From: Martelella sp. NC20
GTDB lineage: Bacteria; Pseudomonadota; Alphaproteobacteria; Rhizobiales; Rhizobiaceae
NCBI RefSeq assembly: GCF_013459645.1
Contig: NZ_CP054861.1
Coordinates: 3,398,001-3,462,000, forward strand
Length of the DNA stretch: 64,000 nucleotides
Reading direction: 5' to 3'
Shown here in pieces: positions 16,780-24,807 of the stretch. Made by a program: the position numbers and the translations under genes. The notes under the pieces are model-generated. The model did not search any database and was not told the DNA's origin. It was given only the letters and a program-made list of their open reading frames with translations. Each line of letters starts with the position of its first letter. Position 1 is the first letter of the stretch.

Positions 16780-17235
16780 GTGCGTCCAACTTCCGAAGAT
16801 AACCGCGCCAGGCTCAAGGCCGCAACACGTCGCGCCATCAGGGCAGCAGGCGGCGGAGACAGCTTCCAGCATGTCACCCGCGTTGCCGAGGCGCAGCTCT
16901 CCAAATACGGTCTGGCCTCCGAAGATCATGCCGAAACCTTCATTCCTGTCGATGTGGCGCTTGATGCCGATCTTGAGGCCGGCTCGCCGATCATAACAAC
17001 GGCGATGGCACAGGCACAGGGGTTTCGCCTCGTGCGCGCCGAACGGGAGGATGCGGAACACCGGCTGGAGTTCTGCGATATCTCGGCGCTGGGCATGTCG
17101 TTTTCCGATCTGCAGCGAGCGCTGCATGAGGCACTGGCCGATGACGGCTCGGTGGATGAGAGCGAACGCCGGATCATCCAGCGCTGTGGTGACAGGCTGG
17201 CGCGAGCTCTCCTCGAAATCATGACGCGGGCCTGA
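16780..17235 (+). CDS. Phage CII-like regulatory protein
   Basis: A 151-residue protein. I chose GTG 16780 because GGGGAGG lies 8 bases upstream. The pattern of an N-terminal DNA-contact helix set (ATRRAIRAAGGGDSFQHVTRVAEAQLSKYG) and a middle segment with PVDVALDADLEAGSPIITTAMA fits the phage regulatory CII family of proteobacterial prophages, followed by a helical C-terminus. It presumably controls lysogeny or early transcription of the element. The family assignment is from pattern, not a search. Confidence 0.6.
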   Translation: MRPTSEDNRARLKAATRRAIRAAGGGDSFQHVTRVAEAQLSKYGLASEDHAETFIPVDVALDADLEAGSPIITTAMAQAQGFRLVRAEREDAEHRLEFCDISALGMSFSDLQRALHEALADDGSVDESERRIIQRCGDRLARALLEIMTRA

Positions 17236-17237
17236 CG

Positions 17238-17489
17238 ATGACAGATATCAGCACAGACCTTTCGCCGCGCGCCGCCTGCCACCTCGTTTCGGTGGCGGGC
17301 TTTTGCTTTTGCCGCTGCGGCTGGAGCGACCATCCGTTGAGCGAGCACCCATGCCGCGAGGCGCATGAAGAGGCCGTGGACGCGCATGTTCGCGAACTCA
17401 TCGAAAGCGGAACCGACTGGCGGTGGCGCGAGCAGTTTTCGGCTTGCGGATCCGAATTGACGTCCGGACTGAACGGCGGTGCGGCATGA
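17238..17489 (+). CDS. Small Cys-containing hypothetical protein
   Basis: An 83-residue protein starting 3 bp after the previous stop. It contains HLVSVAGFCFCRCGWSDH and later HPC, and could bind a metal through these Cys and His residues, though spacing does not match a known zinc finger that I can name. It overlaps the GcrA-like gene by 4 bp. Part of the plus-strand early operon. Confidence 0.55.
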   Translation: MTDISTDLSPRAACHLVSVAGFCFCRCGWSDHPLSEHPCREAHEEAVDAHVRELIESGTDWRWREQFSACGSELTSGLNGGAA

Positions 17490-17977
17490 AGCACTGGGAC
17501 CGTCAGGAGATAGAGGCGATGGCCGCGATGCGCCGGGATGGCAAGGCGCTGACGGCGATCGCCGAGGCGTGGGGCGTGTCGCGCATGGTGGTTGCCGGCA
17601 TTGCCCGCCGCAATCCGGATCTGTTTCCCGTGAGGGAAAAGAAGACCGCAGCGGATAAAGCCGCCGAGCGAAAGACGAAGGCGGCAAAGCTTCTGGCAAA
17701 GCGGAAAAAGGCAGCCGGGACCGGGACGGTGGACAAACCCAGGCTGATCCCGGTCGAGGCCTATGACACCCAGCACATGCAGCTCCCCGGGGCCCCGACC
17801 GTGGCGTTCATCGACTGCGGCGAATTCCGCTGCCGGCTGGTGCTGACGCCGGGCGGTGAGCGGCTCGGTCCGGACACGCCGTGTTGCGGCAGACCGGTGG
17901 CAGAAGGATCCGCCTACTGCCCGGAGCATCAGAAGCTGATGTACCGGCCCTACATCAAGAGGACGCCGGCATGGTGA
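17486..17977 (+). CDS. GcrA-like cell-cycle regulator family protein
   Basis: A 163-residue protein. The N-terminal HTH (WDRQEIEAMAAMRRDGKALTAIAEAWGVSRMVVAGIARR) and the C-terminal Cys/His segment (CGEFRCRL ... CCGRPVAEGSAYCPEHQKLMYRP) have the layout of GcrA, the alphaproteobacterial sigma70-binding transcription factor that responds to CcrM methylation. A basic linker (KKTAADKAAERKTKAAKLLAKRKK) joins them. Phages and islands of alphaproteobacteria often carry such paralogues. It overlaps neighbours by 4 and 7 bp. Confidence 0.75.
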   Translation: MKHWDRQEIEAMAAMRRDGKALTAIAEAWGVSRMVVAGIARRNPDLFPVREKKTAADKAAERKTKAAKLLAKRKKAAGTGTVDKPRLIPVEAYDTQHMQLPGAPTVAFIDCGEFRCRLVLTPGGERLGPDTPCCGRPVAEGSAYCPEHQKLMYRPYIKRTPAW

Positions 17978-18714
17978 TGGCGCTGCGTTCCTCATCTCCA
18001 ATGCGGATCCTGATCGGCTGCGAGACCTCGGGCGTGGTGCGACGGGCCTTTGCCGCACTCGGTCATGATGTCTGGTCCTGCGATCTGCTGCCGGCAGAAG
18101 ACGGCAGCAACCGCCACATGATCTGCGATATCCGTGAGATTCTGAATGACGGCTGGGACCTGCTGGTGGTGATGCATCCGCCGTGCACGCGGCTTTGCAA
18201 CAGCGGGGTTCGCTGGCTCTCCGGCCCGCCGACCAATCCGCCGAATGAGGCAACGGTGGAAGAGAAACAGGCATGGCCGTCGCTCGATACCGATGCCCGC
18301 CGCGTGATCATGTGGCGGCTTCTGGATGAGGGTGCGGCACTGTTTGCGGCCTGCTGGAATGCGCCGGTGGAGCGGATCGCGGTCGAGAACCCGGTGATGC
18401 ACCGGCATGCCAGGGCCCGGATTGAAGGCTATGCGCCCCCGGCACAGACGGTGCAGCCGTGGTGGTTCGGCGACAGGGCCTTCAAGGCGACCGCGCTCTA
18501 TCTGCGCTCCCTGCCGAAACTGACGCCGACCGACAGGCTGATCCCGCCGAAACCCGGCACGGATGAACACAGGCGCTGGTCGATCGTTCATCGGGCCCCG
18601 CCCGGAGTGGACCGCTGGCGGCTGCGCTCCCGGACATATCCGGGGATTGCGAGCGCCATGGCCGCGCAATGGGGCGGATATGCCGAGGAAATTCTGCGGG
18701 AGACCACAGCATGA
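17971..18714 (+). CDS. Reduced C5-cytosine methyltransferase-like protein
   Basis: A 247-residue protein. RILIGCETSGVVRRAFAALGHDVWSCDLLPAE is a nucleotide-binding start like motif I of DNA cytosine methyltransferases. HPPCTRLCNSG resembles the catalytic Pro-Cys motif IV, and VERIAVENPV resembles the Glu-Asn motif VI. It is much shorter than a classical enzyme and I see no obvious target-recognition domain. Such proteins are frequent in phage early regions. ATG 17971 overlaps the previous gene; ATG 18001 is an alternative. Confidence 0.7.
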   Translation: MVMALRSSSPMRILIGCETSGVVRRAFAALGHDVWSCDLLPAEDGSNRHMICDIREILNDGWDLLVVMHPPCTRLCNSGVRWLSGPPTNPPNEATVEEKQAWPSLDTDARRVIMWRLLDEGAALFAACWNAPVERIAVENPVMHRHARARIEGYAPPAQTVQPWWFGDRAFKATALYLRSLPKLTPTDRLIPPKPGTDEHRRWSIVHRAPPGVDRWRLRSRTYPGIASAMAAQWGGYAEEILRETTA

Positions 18715-19466
18715 GCACCACGGCAGCACAATCACCCGTTCGCCACTTCGAACGCGCGACCGTCGCGCACGCTACCGGCATGGCTGCGGCACTGCGGATC
18801 GTCTGCGGCTGCTGCGAGGCGAGCGGCTACGCGATCCTCAGCGCCGCGCTCCGGCAGGGGCCAGCAGAGGTCGTCACGGATCACTTCCGCGCCGGCGGCT
18901 GGTCCGTCGGCGCCACACCGGCCGACGACAGGTGCCCGGCCTGCCGGCGAAACACTTCCACCCGAAACCGCATGAAAGGACAGATCATGGCAGCAGCAAA
19001 GCCGCGAAAGGCAGCGGCGACAGCAAAGGCACTTGCCGTCAGGACGACGGCAGCCGCAGGAGCAACCTCCGAGCCCGCGTCTCAGCCAGTACCGCAGGCC
19101 GATCCGCCGCCGGCGATGGACCGTGAGGACCGGCGGATCATCACCGAGAAGCTGGACGACGTCTATGGCGATCGCGGCTATCGCGGATCCTGGACGGATA
19201 CGACGCTTGCCCGGGATCTGAATGTGCCCCGGGCATGGGTGAGCGAGGTCCGCGAGGCCTTCTTCGGTCCGGAAGGCAGCAATCCGCTGCTCGACGAATA
19301 TACGGCCGAGAAGGAAGGCTTCGATCGGTTGCACTCCGGCTTCATGGCGGCCCGCAAGGCACATTGCGAAGAGCATGACCGCCTGCTGAAGATGGCCATG
19401 GACCTGTCGCGCAAGGCCGACGACATCGCCCGGATCGGCAAGCGGATCGAGCGGGAACTCGGCTGA
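18711..19466 (+). CDS. Hypothetical phage early protein with HTH-like C-terminal half
   Basis: A 251-residue frame starting ATGA with the methyltransferase-like gene. The N-terminal part holds CGCCEASG and CPAC, possibly a zinc knuckle. An Ala- and Lys-rich linker follows. The C-terminal half (SWTDTTLARDLNVPRAWVSEVREAFFG) looks like a helix-turn-helix with a helical tail. The frame may be two genes: ATG 18987 has AAAGGA upstream and would begin a second protein at the linker. I cannot decide between them. Confidence 0.6.
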   Translation: MSTTAAQSPVRHFERATVAHATGMAAALRIVCGCCEASGYAILSAALRQGPAEVVTDHFRAGGWSVGATPADDRCPACRRNTSTRNRMKGQIMAAAKPRKAAATAKALAVRTTAAAGATSEPASQPVPQADPPPAMDREDRRIITEKLDDVYGDRGYRGSWTDTTLARDLNVPRAWVSEVREAFFGPEGSNPLLDEYTAEKEGFDRLHSGFMAARKAHCEEHDRLLKMAMDLSRKADDIARIGKRIERELG

Positions 19467-20620
19467 TGTGTGAGGTTGCCGCCCTGATAGCCGATATGGT
19501 GCGGGCAGGCGTCGACGCCGATCTGATCGGACGGACGGCTGCGGCGCTTTCCGCGCGCGAACCCGTGTTCGTGCCGGTCACCGGCGAGGCGGATGACGAC
19601 ATGGCGAATGAAGGCCATGGCGGTCGTTCCGCTGCGGCCAGACGGCAGGCGCGCTATCGGGCAAGACGGGCGGCAAAACCTGCTTCAGGGCGTAACGCAG
19701 GCATAACGCGTGACGTAACGCGTTACGTAACGCGTGACGGGGAGCACGATGCAGAGGAAAATGGCCAAGGCCCTGACAATGCGGGCGAAACCGCAGATCA
19801 GGCCGATATTGCCGTCGCCTTCGACCATAACAAAGCGTCACGCGGCGTTACGGGTGACGTAACGCGTTACGGTGCGGCGGAAAAAGAGAATACCCCCCAA
19901 ACCCCCCAAGAGAAAAAATCCCCCCTTAAAGAAAAGGCCCCTAAAGGGGCCCAAAAGAAAGATCCCCCCGCCACGGCAGAGACGGGTCTGTTTGCAGCAG
20001 AACCCGATACCGGTCCGAGCACAGGCTCTGGGGCAGACCAGGGCGCAGACATCAGAGCAAACCTCGGAGCAGAACCGGGACGGGAGCCGGGGACCGACAG
20101 ACCGTCATCCGCCGGGAACGGGGTAGCCGCCGGCTCAGTCAGCACAGCCAGCACCGGAGCGCGTCGACGCGGCGGGGACATCACCGGGCTGACGGCGGAG
20201 TTCGACGCCCATGTCTGGCCGCTCTACCCGCAGAAGGTGGCCCGCAAGACGGCGCTGAAGGCCTGGGCCTCTGCTAGGCAGCGGGCGGACTTTGACACGA
20301 TCATGGCCGGGCTGAGGCGCTACGTCGCCAAGCGTGACGACCGGCCATGGTGCAATCTCTCGACATGGCTCAACCAGGACCGCTGGACCGACAGGCCGGC
20401 CGCGTCCCCACCATCGCAGGCCAGATCGCCGCCATGGCCTTCAGGCACATCTCGCTCCGAACAGATCCGGGAACACAACAGGCGGGTGCAGGAAACCCTC
20501 CACAAGCGCATGAGGCACGACAATGGCAACAGTGACGACATTGGTAACCGGGAGACAGACATCATCGACATCGGCAGATCGGACTGGACGGCGCATGGCA
20601 GCCCACGAAGCGGCCCTTGA
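19466..20620 (+). CDS. Phage replication initiator-like protein with internal origin repeats
   Basis: A 384-residue protein. The N-terminal region ends in RSAAARRQARYRARRAAK, then comes a low-complexity segment with VTRDVTRYVTRD and RGVTGDVTRYG, a Lys/Pro/Glu-rich linker, and a C-terminal domain (LYPQKVARKTALKAWASARQRADFDTIMAGLRRYVAKRDDRPWCNLSTWLNQDRW) seen in phage replication proteins of the lambda O/DnaT-like sort. The repeated residues are encoded by 12-bp DNA repeats, so the gene may contain the origin, as in lambda. The DNA also has C-runs at about 19893-19925. Confidence 0.7.
   Translation: MCEVAALIADMVRAGVDADLIGRTAAALSAREPVFVPVTGEADDDMANEGHGGRSAAARRQARYRARRAAKPASGRNAGITRDVTRYVTRDGEHDAEENGQGPDNAGETADQADIAVAFDHNKASRGVTGDVTRYGAAEKENTPQTPQEKKSPLKEKAPKGAQKKDPPATAETGLFAAEPDTGPSTGSGADQGADIRANLGAEPGREPGTDRPSSAGNGVAAGSVSTASTGARRRGGDITGLTAEFDAHVWPLYPQKVARKTALKAWASARQRADFDTIMAGLRRYVAKRDDRPWCNLSTWLNQDRWTDRPAASPPSQARSPPWPSGTSRSEQIREHNRRVQETLHKRMRHDNGNSDDIGNRETDIIDIGRSDWTAHGSPRSGP
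19704..19739. repeat. Three tandem 12-bp iterons inside the replication gene
   Basis: Three adjacent units, taacgcgtgacg, taacgcgttacg and taacgcgtgacg, differ by a single base. Another taacgcgttacg and an inverted cgtcacgcg occur about 100-130 bp downstream (about 19836-19871). Iterons within the initiator gene are a hallmark of phage origins of the lambda type. The function is inferred. Confidence 0.6.
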
Positions 20621-21053
20621 ACCGGCAGGCGAGCATCGCTCGGATCTGATGCTGTCCTCGCTGATGCAGTGCGGCTTCACGGTGCCCGACAGCATCGACC
20701 CGGAGATGGCCGCGGAGCTTTATGCCAGCGTGCTGCGCGACAAGCCGGTTGCGGCCATGCGTCGGGTGTTCACAAACCTCAGGCTTGGCCGCTATGAGCG
20801 CTTCCGCTCGTTCCTGCCGAAGCCGGCCGAACTCTCCGCCCTGATCGATGATGCCGCCCGCCATGACCGGGAGATGCTGCGGATCGAGCGCGATCGGCTG
20901 AAGGGCATCGAAGAGCGCCGCCGGCTTTCGAGACCCATCTCGCCGGAAGAACGGCAGCGCCGCCGGGAGAAGGTCGCAGCCGTCAGGGCATTGATGGAGG
21001 AAGCCGCCGCAAAGCGGGCAATGCCAACCACGGGAGAGCGCGATGACCACTGA
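20523..21053 (+). CDS. Hypothetical phage early protein
   Basis: A 176-residue protein that overlaps the replication gene by 98 bp; ATG 20523 has GAGG about 8 bases upstream, and ATG 20595 is an alternative. The body (DPEMAAELYASVLRDKPVAAMRRVFTNLRLGRYERFRSFLPKPAELSALI) resembles replication-associated helical proteins of prophages, possibly a loader-type partner, with a basic coiled tail. The role is inferred only from position next to the initiator. Confidence 0.6.
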   Translation: MATVTTLVTGRQTSSTSADRTGRRMAAHEAALEPAGEHRSDLMLSSLMQCGFTVPDSIDPEMAAELYASVLRDKPVAAMRRVFTNLRLGRYERFRSFLPKPAELSALIDDAARHDREMLRIERDRLKGIEERRRLSRPISPEERQRRREKVAAVRALMEEAAAKRAMPTTGERDDH

Positions 21054-21777
21054 GAGCGAAGACCGCAGGACGGTGCGAAAGTCCTTCCTGAAGTTCTACC
21101 GGCAATGGCCGACCTTCGGCGATGACAGCGACGAGCGGGCCTTTGCCGAATGGCAGGCGATGACCACGGAAGACCGGGAGAGGGCATCCACCCTGCTGCC
21201 GGCTTTCCTCACCCTTGCTGCGCTGAAGGGCAGGGCGGTGAAGTTTGCCGCCAGCACCTATCTGAGGGACAAGCGCTGGCAGGATGTGCCGGACGGCATG
21301 GAAGCCCCGGCAACCGGCCCGGCCATTGCCGCGACCTTCGGCAAGGCGTGGATGGCCGAACGCTTCATCCGGCTTGGCGAGCCTGCCATGAAGCTGCCGC
21401 CGCTGACGCGGTTCCAGGAGCATGAGATTGCCGCAGGCCGGACGGACCGCAGCTCACTCCAGCATGAGCGGATGCAGAAGATGGGCTGGCCGTCCGTGAA
21501 CGCGATGCACGAGCAGGCGCTGCACCATCCGGGCAGGGGCGTGCGGGTGACGGCGGAGACGGTGCTTGCCGGTGCGGACTTCGAGCAGGTGCGTGTCGGC
21601 AGCGATCTCTGGCTCGCCTGGCAGGCCGAACATGACGCCCGGTGCTTTCCCTGGCTTCCGGATCCGGGGCGGGCGCAATGGGTCTACTTCCCACCGGGCG
21701 AAACGCCGGCGGCGGCACTGACAGCCTTCTTCGAGACAATACAGCGGATCCGGCACAACGAGGCAGCGGCACGATGA
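21043..21777 (+). CDS. Hypothetical phage early protein
   Basis: A 244-residue soluble protein overlapping both neighbours (11 bp and 4 bp). It starts with a helical region (KSFLKFYRQWPTFGDDSDERAFAEW) and includes FLTLAALKGRAVKFAASTYLRDKRW and a C-terminal part with WVYFPPGETPAAALTAFF. I do not recognise the family. Its place between the replication genes and the NusG-like gene suggests a DNA-replication or regulatory function. Confidence 0.6.
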   Translation: MTTESEDRRTVRKSFLKFYRQWPTFGDDSDERAFAEWQAMTTEDRERASTLLPAFLTLAALKGRAVKFAASTYLRDKRWQDVPDGMEAPATGPAIAATFGKAWMAERFIRLGEPAMKLPPLTRFQEHEIAAGRTDRSSLQHERMQKMGWPSVNAMHEQALHHPGRGVRVTAETVLAGADFEQVRVGSDLWLAWQAEHDARCFPWLPDPGRAQWVYFPPGETPAAALTAFFETIQRIRHNEAAAR

Positions 21778-22451
21778 TGGTGGCAAGGATGGTAACAGAC
21801 GCAGCAACGGTGGAAGGCAACAGGCTCGAAGCGGAACTGGGCGAACGCAGTCTGCGCAGGATGCACCGCGATGATAATATCCGGCGCATCCGGCAGGACG
21901 AAGATGGCGCGCTTGCCGCCAACACAGCAAGCGACACGGCATGCTGGTATGTGGCCGCGGTTCATCCCGGGCACGAGCAGGCAACCGAGGCTGCGCTGAG
22001 GGCGATCGGAGCCGAGGCACTGGCGCCGATGCGCCGGGGCAAGCGACGCAGGCGGCGCGGCAGGATGCTGCCGCCGCAGGACGAGGTGCTGATGACCGGT
22101 TATGTCCTCGTCCGCTTCGTCAGCACGGCGAAGGCTCTGCGGGGGCTGTTGCGGCAGGAACATGTGACGGCGATCCTCGGCGGCTGGGAGGCGCCCTATG
22201 CCATCCCGGCCGATGCCGTCGCAGCGCTGATGCGCAAAGCCGACAACGGCGCCTTCGACTATGACCGGCAGAGCGATGTCCGGGTCGCTGCCGGAGACCG
22301 GGTAAAGATCGAAGACGGGATCTTCGCCGGGCAGGTCGGAACAGTGGTGACACCCAACACCACGGGCAGGGGTGATGTCGTCATCGAGGTCGACCTGTTC
22401 GGGCGTATGACGCCGATGGTCGTGCCGCTGGCCTGTATCAGCAGAGCATGA
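21774..22451 (+). CDS. NusG paralogue, probable specialised antiterminator
   Basis: A 225-residue protein. After an N-terminal extension of about 55 residues comes a NusG N-terminal domain (CWYVAAVHPGHEQATEAALRAIG, GYVLVRFV, HVTAILGG) and a C-terminal KOW domain (AAGDRVKIEDGIFAGQVGTVV). A basic insert (RRGKRRRRRGR) sits where nucleic acid could bind. It is the last gene of the plus-strand operon. Such paralogues act on RNA polymerase to extend particular long transcripts. If it works this way here, its targets would be the genes formerly or now downstream. Confidence 0.8.
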   Translation: MMVARMVTDAATVEGNRLEAELGERSLRRMHRDDNIRRIRQDEDGALAANTASDTACWYVAAVHPGHEQATEAALRAIGAEALAPMRRGKRRRRRGRMLPPQDEVLMTGYVLVRFVSTAKALRGLLRQEHVTAILGGWEAPYAIPADAVAALMRKADNGAFDYDRQSDVRVAAGDRVKIEDGIFAGQVGTVVTPNTTGRGDVVIEVDLFGRMTPMVVPLACISRA

Positions 22452-22791
22452 TCCGAAAGGCTGAATCCCGTCACGGCGGGCAGGGTGCGCGAGGGCGGGT
22501 TGCTTCGGCGATCCGCCCTTTCCGCAAAGGGCTATAGGCCCTCCCGAGGAAAACGGCGGGTCCTTCCTGGCACCCTTGGCCATGCGGGTATTTGGCACCG
22601 CGCGGGTTGCCCAGTCTGAGACTAAATTCAAAGCCTAAAGTCAGGGGCTAAAGTTTAGGGCAGGGGGCAAAGTGGTGTGGCGCGTCCAAGGAAATCGAGG
22701 CAATGGACGGGACTTGCCGACCAAACGCTAAGAGCTTTCTGAATGGCAGAAATGGGACCGGGAGCAAACTGGCCGGTTCTTCCCTTTAGCA
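22452..22791. other. Junction between phage-like block and defence block
   Basis: About 340 bp without a credible gene. It contains several short G+C-rich dyads and a stretch near 22750 (gggaccgggagcaaactggc) that resembles other intergenic stretches in this island. In a complete prophage the late genes would start here, so this may be the scar of a deletion. Confidence 0.4.
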
Positions 22792-23931
22792 CTAAATACT
22801 AGCCGAGACTGCCTCTGCGAAATCATCGCCGAAATTTAGTTCAACGATAGGAGGCGGGAAAACCTCGTCAAGCTCGTCCGTGTCGGCCACGCTCCGGAAT
22901 CCAAATGGGCTTGCCAACAGCAGGCCGTCCGTGCATGCACCACGGACGTCGTGCATGGCCTTTGTATTGATTTCGGCCAGCAGGGTGTCGCGCGCGGCCG
23001 CATCCATCGGAACAATATGCGGTTCGTAGCCAGCATCCTCAATCTGCTTGATCACCGCTTCGTCTGTCGTGTCACCGTGTCTTGGAAACACCGCTAAGAC
23101 CTTCCCGCCGAGGCGGGCCGTAATCTCGACGTGGCGAAGGTATTCGGGCGTCGTTTCCGGGCCCGGCGATGAGCTACTGATTGAGAAGGTGCCCCGCTCT
23201 GGATCAGCAAAAACCGTATACTTCATCGGGAAGTTTTGGCTGAACTTCCCGATTATTTCTCTTGCGGGATTGAAGGATGCCATCGCAGCACGGTTATGGT
23301 GCTGAAGGATCTCGAAGAATCCGACGCCGGCATTAATAGCTGCGCCGACCTCCTCAAAGCTCAAACGGTTCGCGTACCCACCATTGCGCTTTCGCAAACG
23401 GAGACCGTCGGCCCAGATCACGTAGTCTGCATGGGAAATACCGTTGCGGATTTCATCGTTAAAGGCGGACGCCAAGAGGCCCGCCAGCTTTGTCATTCCG
23501 ATCTCCGACGCCTTCGTGGCCAGTTCCCTAAAGGTGGCGTTCGCGTTTGGAGCTATGATGCGATTGTCGGCCTTACGAACACGCACAATGTCTTTGAACG
23601 GCCAGAGATTGTAAGGCTGACTGGTAACCACGCCCATGATGTTCTTCAGCGATTCATAGACACCTCCTGCTTCTGACAGCTGGCAATAGAGCATCAATGC
23701 TATGCGCATTTCTGGGACTGAGTAGGGTTCGGTGCGCCCCGTGTATGATTGGAGTTCGTCGAAGACCTGCTGTGCGGTAATCGTTGTAGCCCAGCCAGCA
23801 TCCTGCATACCCCGAAATTCACCACCGAGAGAACCGGCAAAATCCAGCTCGTTCATCTGGCGCGCAAAGCCATAGAGCCTCGACAACTCCGTGGACAGTG
23901 CAATGAAAAAATCCTTGGTTGCTGCCTTCAT
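22792..23931 (-). CDS. HEPN-motif protein, candidate RNase effector
   Basis: A 379-residue protein. Around the middle it contains NDEIRNGISHADYVIW, where R-N-x3-H fits the R-x4-6-H catalytic motif of HEPN ribonucleases; the preceding helices (ELATKASEIGMTKLAGLLASAF) fit the HEPN fold. The C-terminal third is a separate alpha/beta region. No membrane segment. I chose ATG 23931, with AGAG upstream; 23967 is an alternative. It follows the GNAT gene on the same strand with a gap of about 75 bp, so the two may be one unit. Function inferred, not known. Confidence 0.65.
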   Translation of the reverse strand: MKAATKDFFIALSTELSRLYGFARQMNELDFAGSLGGEFRGMQDAGWATTITAQQVFDELQSYTGRTEPYSVPEMRIALMLYCQLSEAGGVYESLKNIMGVVTSQPYNLWPFKDIVRVRKADNRIIAPNANATFRELATKASEIGMTKLAGLLASAFNDEIRNGISHADYVIWADGLRLRKRNGGYANRLSFEEVGAAINAGVGFFEILQHHNRAAMASFNPAREIIGKFSQNFPMKYTVFADPERGTFSISSSSPGPETTPEYLRHVEITARLGGKVLAVFPRHGDTTDEAVIKQIEDAGYEPHIVPMDAAARDTLLAEINTKAMHDVRGACTDGLLLASPFGFRSVADTDELDEVFPPPIVELNFGDDFAEAVSASI

Positions 23932-24006
23932 ATGATCGCTCTGACATAAATTCCCGAGGCTAAACATGAAACGGTGGCGCAGCTCAACTCCGCATAGAAG
24001 ACGGCA

Positions 24007-24807
24007 TCAACTCTGTCCTGCAATCGGCAAAATCCGATCGATGAAGTAGATGTAGCCCTTGTCGAGGGCGAGCCCGAGCCGCGCGCTTTTCTCGCGTTTT
24101 GCTTTGTCGAAATGGACCACACGGCCTTCGAGTTCGATCCGGACGAAATAATCTACATGCTGATCGTCCTGCGGTCGAAAACAGAAAGCCCTCTCTGAAA
24201 GCTGGATGGCACCGTCAGAAAGCCGTTCCCCCTCCCCAACAAATCTCGAAAACGGCTCCGGATTGTCGAGGTAACGACCGTCGGGAGTCAGAAATTCGAT
24301 GGAGTAGGCTACACGCTGGCCCGCTCCAAGCTCGAAGGTCCTGCGCAGGATCTTATAGGCGAACAGGCCATTGGGACTTTCGCGACCCGGAACGGTCGTA
24401 AATCCCATGCGATGCCAAAAAGGGATTGCCGAAGAAGGTGTGATTTCGATCGCTGCCAATGACCGGCCCTCATCATAGAAAGAACGCGCCAGGTGATCGG
24501 CTAGGCTGCGTCCATATCGACGCTCATGTCGTCTCAGGTCAGGCCGCACCTCCAAGATCTGATCACCTACGAGGAATCCGACAGCCTCGTTATCTGCGAT
24601 GAGGACCCAGATCGGCTGCGAGGCTTCTTGCCACCACCTTTTCGCGATGTTCCAGTTGCAACGGAAACCACGAACCGGCGGACGGCCCTCGTAGTGATTT
24701 TCCTCCCATGCCTCATGAGCTTTTTTATACTCGGCCTCTTCGGCATCAAGCCAGGTTTCGATTTGCGCCAACAAACTGTCGTTGGCGGGAACAATGCGTT
24801 CGTTCAT
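24007..24807 (-). CDS. GNAT acetyltransferase-like protein with C-terminal extension
   Basis: A 266-residue protein. Residues of about 65-150 look like a GNAT domain: IWVLIADNEAVGFLVGDQILEVRPDLRRHERRYGRSLADHLARSF, then LAAIEITPSSAIPFWHRMGFTTV. The remaining 110 residues are a beta-rich extension (RVAYSIEFLTPDGRYL) not typical of simple GNATs. It would transfer an acetyl group from acetyl-CoA to an unknown target. Co-directional with the HEPN-motif gene, so an anti-phage or toxin-like unit is possible. Confidence 0.7.
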   Translation of the reverse strand: MNERIVPANDSLLAQIETWLDAEEAEYKKAHEAWEENHYEGRPPVRGFRCNWNIAKRWWQEASQPIWVLIADNEAVGFLVGDQILEVRPDLRRHERRYGRSLADHLARSFYDEGRSLAAIEITPSSAIPFWHRMGFTTVPGRESPNGLFAYKILRRTFELGAGQRVAYSIEFLTPDGRYLDNPEPFSRFVGEGERLSDGAIQLSERAFCFRPQDDQHVDYFVRIELEGRVVHFDKAKREKSARLGLALDKGYIYFIDRILPIAGQS

